From Phytopseudomonas argentinensis (lineage in GTDB: Bacteria > Pseudomonadota > Gammaproteobacteria > Pseudomonadales > Pseudomonadaceae): a DNA stretch of 64,000 nt. Location: assembly GCF_900113905.1 (NCBI RefSeq), contig NZ_FORC01000004.1, forward strand, positions 62,001 through 126,000. Direction: 5' to 3'. The notes under the pieces were generated by a model. It saw only the letters and a list, made by a program, of their open reading frames with translations. It was not told where the DNA came from and ran no database searches. A program made the position numbers and the translations under genes. Positions 27,758-36,290 of the stretch are shown piece after piece; positions within the stretch are counted from its first letter, which is position 1, and every line of letters starts with the position of its first letter.

Positions 27758-27983
27758 AGACGGTCTAGCCAGGGGGCGCCCGGCACGTCGCTGCGACAAG
27801 GCTGCCGCGTCGATCTTTTCTTGATAGATTGATCAGGTATTTTGCTGCTCAAAAGGCATGCCCCCGCTCCAGCAGATGATGACGCAGCCAGTGGCATCCG
27901 CATTTGGCGTCGGATCAGCTGCAGCGCCGGAGCATCGACCAGGCCCGGCAGAAACCGGCGCTTTTTCCCTTTCATTTCCTGCG

Positions 27984-28508
27984 ATGACGAGGACGCTTCA
28001 GTTGCTAACGATTCGCCCTGCGCTGCGGTCTGACGCCGAGGCCGCATTCAACATACGCCGCCAGGCAATTCGCCATCAGTGCATCGAGGTCTATACGCCT
28101 GAGCAAGTCAGGATATGGACCGAAATGCCACTGACGGATGGCTATCGGGATTCCGTGCAGGACAACTACCAGCTTGCTTGTTACGGAGCGCAGCCCGTGG
28201 CGACGGGATTCATCGATTTGCAATCGGCGGAACTGGGTGCCCTTTTCGTGTTGCCCGCTTACATGGGGCAGGGGATTGGCAGGAGCATGCTGTTCCATCT
28301 CGAGCGACTGGCGCTTGAGGCCGGTATCAGCGATATCCATCTGGATGCCACTCCCAACGCAGCACCGTTCTACCGCTGCTGTGGTTACCAGGGGACTGCC
28401 CAGGCCATCTACCTCTCGCCCACGGGGCTGGAGTTGCCATGCATACCCATGCGCAAGCACCTGGGCGCTGAGGTGCTGTTGCCCCTGTCGCAACTGGCTG
28501 CACAATAA
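27984..28508 (+). CDS. GNAT-family N-acetyltransferase
   Basis: The protein has the acetyl-CoA binding core LGALFVLPAYMGQGIGRSML followed by a typical NAAPFYRCCGY segment. It would transfer an acetyl group to a small amine or protein. The target is not predictable. The start is uncertain: ATG 27984 fits the domain boundary, but in-frame ATGs at 27876, 27879 and 27858 exist and none has a clear ribosome binding site. Confidence 0.78.
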   Translation: MTRTLQLLTIRPALRSDAEAAFNIRRQAIRHQCIEVYTPEQVRIWTEMPLTDGYRDSVQDNYQLACYGAQPVATGFIDLQSAELGALFVLPAYMGQGIGRSMLFHLERLALEAGISDIHLDATPNAAPFYRCCGYQGTAQAIYLSPTGLELPCIPMRKHLGAEVLLPLSQLAAQ

Positions 28509-28719
28509 ACTCACCTTCTGCGGGCGTGCTGTCTTTGCCTGCTCATTGACCCGGGTGAAGCGCTCATGGCGCAGCCTGTGGTTATCTGGCCATTGGCCCA
28601 TCGACGCGCCGGAACATTCGCCTGCCAGGCCCTGGTCGCGATGACGGCAGATTGCTATATCTATGCGCTTGCGCAGGCGAACGGCCTGGTCTCCTGCGTC
28701 CATCAAGCGGGGGAGCACG

Positions 28720-29154
28720 ATGAGCATTGACTGGAGCAACTTCACGCCCTGGACGTCCCTGGCAGGCGGCGCCCTGATCGGGCTGGCCGTCAGCCTGTTT
28801 ATCCTGGTCAATGGCCGCATCGCGGGTATCAGCGGCTTGATTGCCGCGGCGCTGCAGCGTGGCAGCGAAGCATGGGATGAAAAGGTGCTTTTTCTTCTGG
28901 GTCTGCTGCTGGCGCCGGTGCTGTGGGGAATGTTCGCCCAGTTGCCGGAGATCGAAGTCGATGCCGGGTGGCCTGCGTTGCTGCTGGCCGGCTTGCTGGT
29001 CGGCGTGGGAACGCGTTATGGCGCCGGGTGTACGAGCGGTCATGGCGTATGCGGAGTTTCACGTCTGGCGCCTCGCTCACTCGTCGCGACGGCGTGTTTC
29101 ATGAGCGCTGGTTTTGCCACGGTGTACATCATTCGTCATGTGCTGGAGGCTTGA
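28720..29154 (+). CDS. YeeE/YedE-family membrane protein, first half
   Basis: A 144-residue protein with four membrane helices and the family motif GVGTRYGAGCTSGHGVCGVS, whose cysteines and glycines are characteristic of YeeE/YedE sulphur-compound carriers. It pairs with the next gene, the second half of the transporter. GGGGGAG precedes the ATG at 28720. These pairs are thought to import thiosulphate or related sulphur species; substrate not shown here. Confidence 0.88.
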   Translation: MSIDWSNFTPWTSLAGGALIGLAVSLFILVNGRIAGISGLIAAALQRGSEAWDEKVLFLLGLLLAPVLWGMFAQLPEIEVDAGWPALLLAGLLVGVGTRYGAGCTSGHGVCGVSRLAPRSLVATACFMSAGFATVYIIRHVLEA

Positions 29155-29156
29155 AG

Positions 29157-29576
29157 ATGATCAGGTTGAACGCCTTTCTCGCCGGGTTGATCTTCGGCTT
29201 CGGCCTGCTGCTGGCCGGCATGGCAAACCCCGCCAAGGTCCTGGCGTTTCTCGATCTGGCAGGCGCCTGGGACCCGTCGTTAGCGCTGGTGATGGCCGGG
29301 GCGATCGGCGTGGCCGTGATCCCCTTGAATTGGGCACGCAAGCGAGAGCACTCCTTGCTGGGCGCTCCCATGCAGCTGCCAGTAAAGCGTGAGGTGGACG
29401 CGCGCCTGATCGGCGGCAGCCTGCTGTTTGGAGTCGGCTGGGGGATCGCGGGAATTTGCCCCGGGCCTGTGATGGTTCTTTTACCTACCTGGCAGTGGCA
29501 GGCTTTCCTGTTCCTGTCAGCCATGTTGGCCGGCATGTACCTGTTCGCCACCTTGGAGAGGCGTCGCCGTTCCTGA
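29157..29576 (+). CDS. YeeE/YedE-family membrane protein, second half (DUF6691-like)
   Basis: A 139-residue, four-helix protein beginning MIRLNAFLAGLIFGFGLLLA. It carries NPAKVLAFLDLAGAWDPSLA and GIAGICPGPVMVLL, the second conserved motif of YedE-type carriers. It starts 2 bases after the previous stop and completes a split transporter. The two proteins together match the full-length YedE layout. Confidence 0.88.
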   Translation: MIRLNAFLAGLIFGFGLLLAGMANPAKVLAFLDLAGAWDPSLALVMAGAIGVAVIPLNWARKREHSLLGAPMQLPVKREVDARLIGGSLLFGVGWGIAGICPGPVMVLLPTWQWQAFLFLSAMLAGMYLFATLERRRRS

Positions 29577-29943
29577 GCGAAGACCCGTTGCCGGGTGAGC
29601 ATCGCGATATGCAAAACGGCCGACAGTGCGGCTCAAGCATCCTTAGCGGTGCCACCAGCAAAAGGTGGCTACGCGCTGTAAGTGAGTCGCAGTTGGCATG
29701 CTGAGGTGTGCATTTGCCGAACCATGGCCAGGGATCGGCAAACCGTCTGTCAGTTAAATAATTCGCCCTGATGTGTAACTTGCTGATATCAAAAATGAAA
29801 ACTTTGCATCATGCGATGCTCGTCGGTTTTATGTGGCTAAAAGATGTCTTTTTGATATCATTTTAATTGCCTTCAGCAGTGGCTTCTATCGCTTGGCCGA
29901 CATGGATGAGTTGGTGATCGACTTCTCATCTTGGTACACCCCC

Positions 29944-31575
29944 ATGTCTTTCCGCAATTTCAATATCGCCCCACGGGCCGCGTTCTGCTTCGCCCTGATT
30001 TCACTTCTGGTGGTAGCACTCGGCTTTTTTTCGCTATCCAGGCTCGGTGATCTTTACCTCGCCGAACAGGATATCGAGACCAACTGGATGGCGAGCATCC
30101 AGGCATCGGGCGAGATGCAAAAGGACCTACTCAACATTCGTCTCGAAACCTTGCGAGTTCTTGCCTCGAGTGAAGGCACGACCCCAGGGGTCGTGGATGA
30201 CACCGCGATACAAGGCTATCGCGCTTCGCTCCAGGAGGTCATGGCCCATTATCAGCGCGACCTGCTGTCGACCGGAGCAGAAAGCGAAGCCTTCCAGCGC
30301 GTCTTCGGCAGTGCCCAACGCTACCTCGACATGCAGAAACAGGTCATGAATCTGCTGCGTCAGCAGCAACCTGCCCAGGCATTGAGCCTGGTCAATGGTG
30401 ATGGCCGCGAAGTGGGTGTGGTGCTGCAGCAGCAGCTCGATGCACTGATTGCCTTCAACGCCGCAGGTGCCAAGCAGGCGGGGCTCAACGCCAGCGAAAC
30501 CTACAGCCATGGTCGAACCGGGGTATTGGTGACCATCGCCGTCGCGGTGGTTCTGACCATTTTGCTCGCCACCTTGCTGACCCGCTCGATATCCGTGCCG
30601 ATCAACGAAGCCATGCTGAGCGCGGAAAGCATTGCGGCAGGCGATCTGACCCAAACCATCAGCGTCAGCGGCAAGGACGAAGCCAGCCGTTTGCAGGCCG
30701 CGCAGGCGGTCATGCAGAAGAACCTCAACCAGGCGATTCGTCAGATCAGCGAGTCGTCCACGCAACTGGCATCGGCCGCGGAGGAGATGGCCGCGGTGAC
30801 AGAAGAAAGCACGCGCGTGATGCAGAATCAGAACGCGGAAATTGACCAGGCGGCGACTGCCGTCACCGAAATGAGCGCCGCTGTCGAGGAAGTGTCGCGC
30901 AACGCGAGTGGCGCTTCGGATGCCGCTCGCGAGTCCACCGGGTCGGCCAAGACCGGTTATCAGCATGTGGAACGTACCGTTTCGGCGATCCGCAAGCTGT
31001 CGGACAACGTGCTCGAGTCCTCCGCGCAAGTTCAAGGCCTGGCGGCACAGGCGCGTGATATCAGCAAGGTGCTGGACGTCATTCGCAATGTCGCCGACCA
31101 GACCAACCTGCTGGCCCTGAATGCGGCGATCGAGGCAGCACGCGCTGGCGAACATGGTCGCGGTTTCGCGGTGGTCGCCGATGAGGTGCGCGGTCTGGCC
31201 CACCGTACCTCGGCGTCAACCCAGGAAATCGAGCAGATGATCGGCGCCATTCAAACCGGCACTGAAAGCGCGGTGCTGGCCATGCAGACCAGCAGCAGCG
31301 AAGCCACCAATACCCTGCAAGTGGCCGACGAAGCGGGGCGTTCGCTGGAGCAGATCGTCGAAGCGATTGGCCAGATCAACGAACGAAACCTGCAGATCGC
31401 CACGGCCTCGGAAGAGCAGGCTCATGTGGCCCGCGAAGTCGATCGCAACCTGATCAGCATCCGCGACCTGTCCATACAGAGTGCCTCGGGCGCGAATCAG
31501 ACAGCTGCCGCCTGCAGCGAGCTGGCTCGTCTGGCTCTCGAGCTGAACACCCTGGTCGCACGCTTCAAGGTCTAG
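29944..31575 (+). CDS. Methyl-accepting chemotaxis protein
   Basis: A 543-residue chemoreceptor. It has a first membrane helix (residues 12-34), a periplasmic four-helix-bundle-type sensor (about 35-190), a second helix, and HAMP. The signalling hairpin shows the conserved tip (VADQTNLLALNAAIEAARAG). It reports ligand binding to CheA/CheW. ATG 29944 places the helix correctly. The frame is open to 29833 but the extra 37 residues look unrelated. No pentapeptide CheR tether is present. The ligand is unknown. Confidence 0.92.
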   Translation: MSFRNFNIAPRAAFCFALISLLVVALGFFSLSRLGDLYLAEQDIETNWMASIQASGEMQKDLLNIRLETLRVLASSEGTTPGVVDDTAIQGYRASLQEVMAHYQRDLLSTGAESEAFQRVFGSAQRYLDMQKQVMNLLRQQQPAQALSLVNGDGREVGVVLQQQLDALIAFNAAGAKQAGLNASETYSHGRTGVLVTIAVAVVLTILLATLLTRSISVPINEAMLSAESIAAGDLTQTISVSGKDEASRLQAAQAVMQKNLNQAIRQISESSTQLASAAEEMAAVTEESTRVMQNQNAEIDQAATAVTEMSAAVEEVSRNASGASDAARESTGSAKTGYQHVERTVSAIRKLSDNVLESSAQVQGLAAQARDISKVLDVIRNVADQTNLLALNAAIEAARAGEHGRGFAVVADEVRGLAHRTSASTQEIEQMIGAIQTGTESAVLAMQTSSSEATNTLQVADEAGRSLEQIVEAIGQINERNLQIATASEEQAHVAREVDRNLISIRDLSIQSASGANQTAAACSELARLALELNTLVARFKV

Positions 31576-31633
31576 GAAGCCGTCACGCTCGGGCAAGCGG
31601 CGGGGTGTGTTGCTCGGCTAGTCAGCGAGCAGA

Positions 31634-31653
31634 GGCCTGGCAGTCACCAGGCC
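31634..31653. terminator. Bidirectional hairpin between convergent genes
   Basis: Perfect 7-base arms GGCCTGG and CCAGGCC around a 6-base loop lie between the convergent chemoreceptor and CurA-like genes. It could stop transcription from both sides. Confidence 0.55.
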
Positions 31654-31665
31654 GGGCTGCTCGTA

Positions 31666-32697
31666 TCAGGGTTCAGCAACCTTGACGAGGGTCTTTCCGA
31701 AGTTGCGCCCCTGCAGCAGGTCCACCAGGGCTTGAGGCGCAGACTGCAGCCCATGGGTAAGGTGTTCGCGATACGCCAATTGGCCATTGGCGAGCCATTG
31801 CCCGGCCTCATTGAGAAAATCGTCCATCTGCGTATCAGCGTATTCGGTCTGGATGAACCCACGCAGGGTCAGGCTCTTGCCCATGATCTGAGCCATGGTG
31901 TTGGGCAGGCGGTCGATGCTTGCGTGCTCAGCCGATGGCCGCTGATAGTGTGCGATGATTCCGCACACCGGCACCCGGGCGTGAGTGTTCAGCAGAGGCA
32001 GCACGGCATCCCAGATCTTGCCGCCGACATTTTCAAAATACACATCGATGCCATCCGGGCAGGACTTTTTCAGCTGTTCGACGAAGTCCGGCGCGTTGTA
32101 GTCAGCCACCGCATCGAAATGCAGCTCTTGCTTCACATAGGACAGCTTGTGGGCTCCCGTAGTGATGCCTACCGCCCTTGCGCCCCGCAAGCGGGCAATC
32201 TGCCCGACCATGGAGCCTACCGCTCCGCTGGCTGCCGCGACGACGACCGTTTCACCGGGCCTGGGTTGGCCTATGTTGCGTAGCCCTGCATAGGCGGTGA
32301 ACCCCGGCATGCCGAGGACGCCCAATGCGGTGGCAGGCGGCGCGAGGTTCGGGTCCAGCCGGCGCAGGCCGCTTGCATCCGACACGGCAAAGCGCCGCCA
32401 ACCCGAGTAGGCGAGGACCCAGTCGCCGACCTGCCAGTCGGGATGACGAGACTGCCTGACCCGCGAAACCGTAGCGCCGACAATGACCTGACCTATCTCG
32501 ATAGGGTCGTTATAGGACTTCTCGGCCCTCATCCACCAGCGCATGTAGGGGTCGATTGACAGGTAGATGGTTTCCAACAGCAGCTCGCGCTCGCCGGGAA
32601 GCGGCATGGCACAGGCCTCCAGGCGCAGGTCCGATGGTTTCAAGTCGCCCTGCGGGCGCACTGCCAATACCACCTGTTGATTCGATGTCTCGTTCAT
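31666..32697 (-). CDS. NADP-dependent oxidoreductase, CurA/YncB-like (MDR superfamily)
   Basis: A 343-residue medium-chain reductase without zinc ligands. It shows the family start (VVLAVRPQGDLKPSDLRLE), the NADPH-binding VVVAAASGAVGSMVGQIARL and DVYFENVGGKIWDAVLPLLN. Relatives reduce alkenal or enone double bonds, such as curcumin or prostaglandin-type substrates. It is divergent from a TetR gene with paired palindromes in between, so it is probably derepressed by a reactive or xenobiotic compound. ATG 32697 replaces a longer frame to 32727. Confidence 0.9.
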   Translation of the reverse strand: MNETSNQQVVLAVRPQGDLKPSDLRLEACAMPLPGERELLLETIYLSIDPYMRWWMRAEKSYNDPIEIGQVIVGATVSRVRQSRHPDWQVGDWVLAYSGWRRFAVSDASGLRRLDPNLAPPATALGVLGMPGFTAYAGLRNIGQPRPGETVVVAAASGAVGSMVGQIARLRGARAVGITTGAHKLSYVKQELHFDAVADYNAPDFVEQLKKSCPDGIDVYFENVGGKIWDAVLPLLNTHARVPVCGIIAHYQRPSAEHASIDRLPNTMAQIMGKSLTLRGFIQTEYADTQMDDFLNEAGQWLANGQLAYREHLTHGLQSAPQALVDLLQGRNFGKTLVKVAEP

Positions 32698-32752
32698 TAA
32701 GCGCTCCCGGCGGTGCCCTTGGGTCATTCAAGGGCAGCTGAAAAGGGTTTTA

Positions 32753-32799
32753 ACATACACAGTGTATGTCTATAACGTATTAACATACGCCCTGTATGT
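32753..32799. promoter_or_regulatory. Tandem TetR operator palindromes in the curA/tetR divergent spacer
   Basis: Two 17-base palindromes lie with their centres 30 bases apart. The first (32753-32769) is ACATACAC-A-GTGTATGT, perfect. The second (32783-32799) is ACATACGC-C-CTGTATGT, matching in six of eight arm positions. A TATAAC element (32771-32776) sits between them. On the minus strand the second operator overlaps a TTGACA hexamer. This is the standard layout for a TetR repressor controlling itself and the divergent gene. Confidence 0.8.
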
Positions 32800-32827
32800 C
32801 AAACTGGATCGATACGGGAATAGGCTC

Positions 32828-33415
32828 ATGGCGCGGCAAAATCGGGCGCAGATGGCTGCCGCTACACGCAGCAAACTGATAGCGGCGGGGCGTAAGGCGT
32901 TCGCCGAGAAGGGGTATGCCGACACGGCCATGGAGGATCTTACGGCCGATGTGGAGCTGACCCGCGGAGCGCTCTACCACCATTTCGGCGGCAAGCGAGG
33001 TCTGCTGGAGGCAGTGATCGCGCAGATCGACGAAGAGTCCTCGGTTCGGCTACGCGCGGTTGCACAGCAGGCAGCCTCACCTTGGGAAGGGTTCGTCGAG
33101 GAGTGTGTCGAATGGATTCGCTTGGCACTCGAACCGGAGATTCGCCGCATCGTGTTGCTCGACGGGCCTGCGGTACTTGGCGAGCCTGCCTGGGCGACGA
33201 GTCACGACACCTGCCTGGTCAGCACCATGGAAAGTATCCAGGCATTGCTGGACGAGAATGTCATCAGGCCGGTGGACGCGCTGGCAACCGCCCAGTTGGT
33301 CAACGGGGCGGCCTTGAACGCATCGTTATGGATCGCCACGGCTGATGACCCTTACCAGGCTTCGGTAAAGGCAATCGCCAGCTTTCGGGTTTTGCTGACC
33401 GGCTTGCTGCGCTAG
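32828..33415 (+). CDS. TetR-family transcriptional repressor
   Basis: A 195-residue regulator with an N-terminal HTH (AFAEKGYADTAMEDLTADVE, then LTRGALYHHFGGKRGLLEAV) and a ligand-binding C-terminal domain. ATG 32828 (MARQNRAQMAAATRSKL) is chosen because upstream in-frame starts lie inside the operator palindromes. It probably represses itself and the divergent CurA-like reductase. Confidence 0.92.
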   Translation: MARQNRAQMAAATRSKLIAAGRKAFAEKGYADTAMEDLTADVELTRGALYHHFGGKRGLLEAVIAQIDEESSVRLRAVAQQAASPWEGFVEECVEWIRLALEPEIRRIVLLDGPAVLGEPAWATSHDTCLVSTMESIQALLDENVIRPVDALATAQLVNGAALNASLWIATADDPYQASVKAIASFRVLLTGLLR

Positions 33416-33455
33416 CTGCGTCGTCAGCTCAGATGCACAGACTCAACTGAGCGGC

Positions 33456-33995
33456 TTACGGCCCGCACTCCCACTTGCCCTGCACAGAGCGCATCGCACC
33501 GTCGCTGCGAATGTAGGTAAGCGTGGCGCTCGGGTAGGACGATGCACCATCGCTGCCAGCCTTGTGGGCCTGCTCGGTCAGTTTCACTTCTGCCACCAGG
33601 CGTTCACCCTTGAACGTGGTGCCGTGCAGCATCTGATCGAAGCCACCGGGCGCTTGCACCCTGAGCACCTGATCGGCGAATTTCAGGATTCCGTGGGCGT
33701 CAGCCTGGGTGCCGACGTTGCCGGCGGCGTATAACAGCGTGCTGCGCCCCACCGAGAAGGCGCATATCAATTCCCCCTTCAGTGGGTGGAGCGCGATGTC
33801 CTGTTCATCGAGCGGGGCCAGCTTGGTACTGGCAGAAGAGAGGGCCGATTCTTGCGAAACGGCATCGTCCTGGCTGTCGTCGTTGGCTGCGCAGCCAGCG
33901 AGCAGCACAAGGCTGGCCGCCACTGCAAGCACGGTAGCAGGTCCGCGGCAAAACCGGCTGACTGTGGCAAGCGGATAAAACGTCGCGTACTTCAT
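33456..33995 (-). CDS. Putative lipoprotein
   Basis: A 179-residue protein with a lipoprotein signal peptide (VLAVAASLVLLAGCAAN; lipobox LAGC, Cys near residue 37). The mature part starts acidic and serine-rich and has no domain I recognise. The start at 33995 fits the signal peptide; the frame is open to 34133. The first 190 bases overlap the 3' end of the HxlR frame on the same strand, so one of the two boundaries is likely wrong. Confidence 0.7.
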   Translation of the reverse strand: MKYATFYPLATVSRFCRGPATVLAVAASLVLLAGCAANDDSQDDAVSQESALSSASTKLAPLDEQDIALHPLKGELICAFSVGRSTLLYAAGNVGTQADAHGILKFADQVLRVQAPGGFDQMLHGTTFKGERLVAEVKLTEQAHKAGSDGASSYPSATLTYIRSDGAMRSVQGKWECGP

Positions 33996-34593
33996 TGGGT
34001 AACCAGGGTCCTGATGCGTGGCGCCGAGATGTCGAGCGCCTGTGCCTAGATCGACCATGGCCGCCGGGATAGATTGCGGTAAATTCGTCAGTACCACTGC
34101 ATCGCGGATTCGCCTGAACGTGCGTTGGGCCATGGCATTGCCGGCAGCGCTTCGCGATGATTGGCGCTGTCTCGTCCGGCAAGTCGCTCACGGGCGGTCG
34201 CTGCTCGTCGAAGCGAGCCCTTGCGCTGCGAAAGTCTTCACCGTGTTCGAGCAGCCACATCCACAGCGGCACCATGCGCGCCAGGAAGCTGCGGCCCAGC
34301 GAGGTCAGCTGATAGTCGACCCGCGGTGGCACCTCGCCGTGGTCGAAGCGGGTGATCAATCCGTCTCTTTCAAGCTGCCGCAGGCTGCGGGTCAGCATGC
34401 GCTGCGTCACCCCCGGCAGGCGTCGGCCAAGCTCGGCATGGCGCAGTTTGCCCTGGGTTCCCAGCGTGTGAACGATGCCCAGCGACCAGCGATTGCCGGC
34501 GTGGGTCAGCACCTCGCGTTTGAGGGTGTCGTCCTCGACACTGAGTGCATCGCAAGCGGCCTGGGCCAAGCGAATGACTTCATCCTCGCTCAT
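33805..34593 (-). CDS. HxlR-family transcriptional regulator with an unusual C-terminal extension
   Basis: Residues 25-120 form an HxlR winged helix (GNRWSLGIVHTLGTQGKLRH, then LPGVTQRMLTRSLRQLERDG). HxlR proteins are normally 110-160 residues, but this frame runs to 262. The part after about residue 135 is Arg/Ser/Cys-rich, resembles no domain, and overlaps the lipoprotein gene. A lost stop or frameshift near 34180 is likely. ATG 34593 follows AGGA. It is divergent from the NmrA-like gene, its probable target. Confidence 0.75.
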   Translation of the reverse strand: MSEDEVIRLAQAACDALSVEDDTLKREVLTHAGNRWSLGIVHTLGTQGKLRHAELGRRLPGVTQRMLTRSLRQLERDGLITRFDHGEVPPRVDYQLTSLGRSFLARMVPLWMWLLEHGEDFRSARARFDEQRPPVSDLPDETAPIIAKRCRQCHGPTHVQANPRCSGTDEFTAIYPGGHGRSRHRRSTSRRHASGPWLPNEVRDVLSACHSQPVLPRTCYRACSGGQPCAARWLRSQRRQPGRCRFARIGPLFCQYQAGPAR

Positions 34594-34689
34594 CGTATCC
34601 TGCGGTATCACGGGTGTGCCTTCTTCTGCATGTTGGTCAGGGGTGACAGGATGAGCGCCTCGTCATTGAACGTTCAAGCGGAGTCTGCG

Positions 34690-35610
34690 ATGCAATCATC
34701 CCCTGTGGCAACAACCGACAAGATCCTGGTATTGGGCGCCGGAGAGCTCGGCATGGCCGTGCTGCGCGAACTGGCGACCCAGCCCGGCGCACGGGTAACC
34801 GTGATGCTGCGGCCTTCCGCGCTGGATGCCACCTCGTTCGAGAAACGCCAGCTGCTCGAGGCACTCGATCGGCTTGGCGTCGCCGTGGTAACGGCGGATG
34901 TGCTGAGCGACAGCGAAGAAGCACTCGCTGCGCTGTTCAGCAATTTCGACGTGCTGCTCGGTTGCCTCGGCTTCGTCGCGGGCCCCGGTATGCAACTCAA
35001 GCTGACCCGCGCGGCCCTGCGCTCGGCGGTGAAGCATTACGTGCCCTGGCAGTTCGGGGTCGATTATGACCAGATCGGCTATGGCAGCCCCCAGGATCTG
35101 TTCGACGAACAGCTCGATGTACGCCGGCTGCTGCGCGGCCAGTCGCGGCTGCAATGGCAGATCATCGCCACCGGCATGTTCACCAGCTTTCTGTTCGAGC
35201 CGGCCTTTGGCGTTGTCGATCTGCAGCACAACGTAGTGCGTGCCCTGGGCAGTTGGGATACTGCAGTGACCGTAACCACGCCGCAGGATATCGCACGTCT
35301 CACCGCTGCGATCCTGTTCGAGCCGCAGCTGGTCAATCGGGTGATCTTCACTGCGGGTGATACCCTCACGTACCGCCAGCTTGCCGACCTGGTCGAGCAA
35401 TCGCTCGGGCGCCGGGTCGAGCGCGTGGCGTGCAGCGTGGCGATGCTCAAGGCTGAACTGGCCGCTGCACCACAGGACCCGATGCGCAAGTATCGGGCGG
35501 TTTTCGGCCAGGGCAGGGGCGTCGCTTGGCCGAAGGCGCAGACCTACAACGGCGAGCGCCAGATCGACACCACCACCGTCAGCGAGTGGCTCACAGAGCA
35601 TCTACGATAG
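34690..35610 (+). CDS. NmrA/isoflavone-reductase-like NAD(P)-binding protein
   Basis: A 306-residue atypical short-chain dehydrogenase with the N-terminal Rossmann motif ILVLGAGELGMAVLREL and the family's WQFGVDYDQIGYGS segment. Such proteins act as NADPH-dependent reductases or redox sensors. GGAG lies 7 bases before ATG 34690. An in-frame ATG at 34651 lacks correct spacing, and the longer open frame upstream is the shadow of the HxlR gene. Regulation by the divergent HxlR protein is inferred. Confidence 0.87.
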   Translation: MQSSPVATTDKILVLGAGELGMAVLRELATQPGARVTVMLRPSALDATSFEKRQLLEALDRLGVAVVTADVLSDSEEALAALFSNFDVLLGCLGFVAGPGMQLKLTRAALRSAVKHYVPWQFGVDYDQIGYGSPQDLFDEQLDVRRLLRGQSRLQWQIIATGMFTSFLFEPAFGVVDLQHNVVRALGSWDTAVTVTTPQDIARLTAAILFEPQLVNRVIFTAGDTLTYRQLADLVEQSLGRRVERVACSVAMLKAELAAAPQDPMRKYRAVFGQGRGVAWPKAQTYNGERQIDTTTVSEWLTEHLR

Positions 35611-35811
35611 GTGTAGCGCGGCGCCGCGCGACTGGCTCGGCAGCCGCGCTGGCGCGTGGCAGGCTAGGGGTGCAGCAGAGCAGGTCTGGCGACAGCCTCC
35701 CGCACCGCTGAACGACCACCGCCTGCTCAGGTCGTAGCAAACGAGGTACCGTGGCTTGCCTGGGCGGGTAAGGGCGGAGCACCACAGGGCAACGGCGGAG
35801 GGAAGGCGGCA

Positions 35812-36063
35812 ATGATCATTCAGGGTAACGGGATCGACGGAGTAACCCTCTGGCTCTATATGCTGGTGCTGGGGGCGATTGCCGCTCGTGTGCTCTACCG
35901 ATTCTTCACCTCCGCGACCCGCAAGTCGTCCAGGAAGAACCATACTGCCGACTCGAACGGTTCCAGCGGCGCGATGGTCGATAACGACCGTGGATGCGGC
36001 GGGGGCGTTGACGGACACTGCACTGGTGATGGCGGCGACGGAGGTGGCGGCGGCGGCGACTGA
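35812..36063 (+). CDS. Small membrane protein with a glycine-rich C-terminus
   Basis: An 83-residue protein with one membrane helix (LWLYMLVLGAIAARVLYRFF, residues 13-32), a basic linker and a tail of Gly/Asp repeats ending GGGGGGD. A strong GGAGGGAAGG site precedes the ATG. No family is recognised. The Gly-rich end, repeated codon pattern and translation signal suggest that it is a real gene. Confidence 0.6.
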   Translation: MIIQGNGIDGVTLWLYMLVLGAIAARVLYRFFTSATRKSSRKNHTADSNGSSGAMVDNDRGCGGGVDGHCTGDGGDGGGGGGD

Positions 36064-36290
36064 GCTTATGTGCGACTCGTTGGTGCTGCAATGGCGTCCT
36101 GCAGCGGGGCCGCGCGCTTCATTCAGCGGCGTGGTGCGCTAAAAACCGCCAACGATGTTTGGTGTTTTCTGTTTTTTCAACTAGAACAATAGCTTGAGCC
36201 TCCGGTAGCGCCTGCTGGTGCGCTGCACGTGGAAAACGGCACGTCAGCGCGTCGGCGTCTTCAGCGTCTGGCACCCACCAAGGATCGATC

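Noticed and set aside
34018..34650. N-terminal extension of the NmrA-like frame
   Set aside because: It is antisense to the HxlR gene, and a good ribosome site marks ATG 34690 instead.
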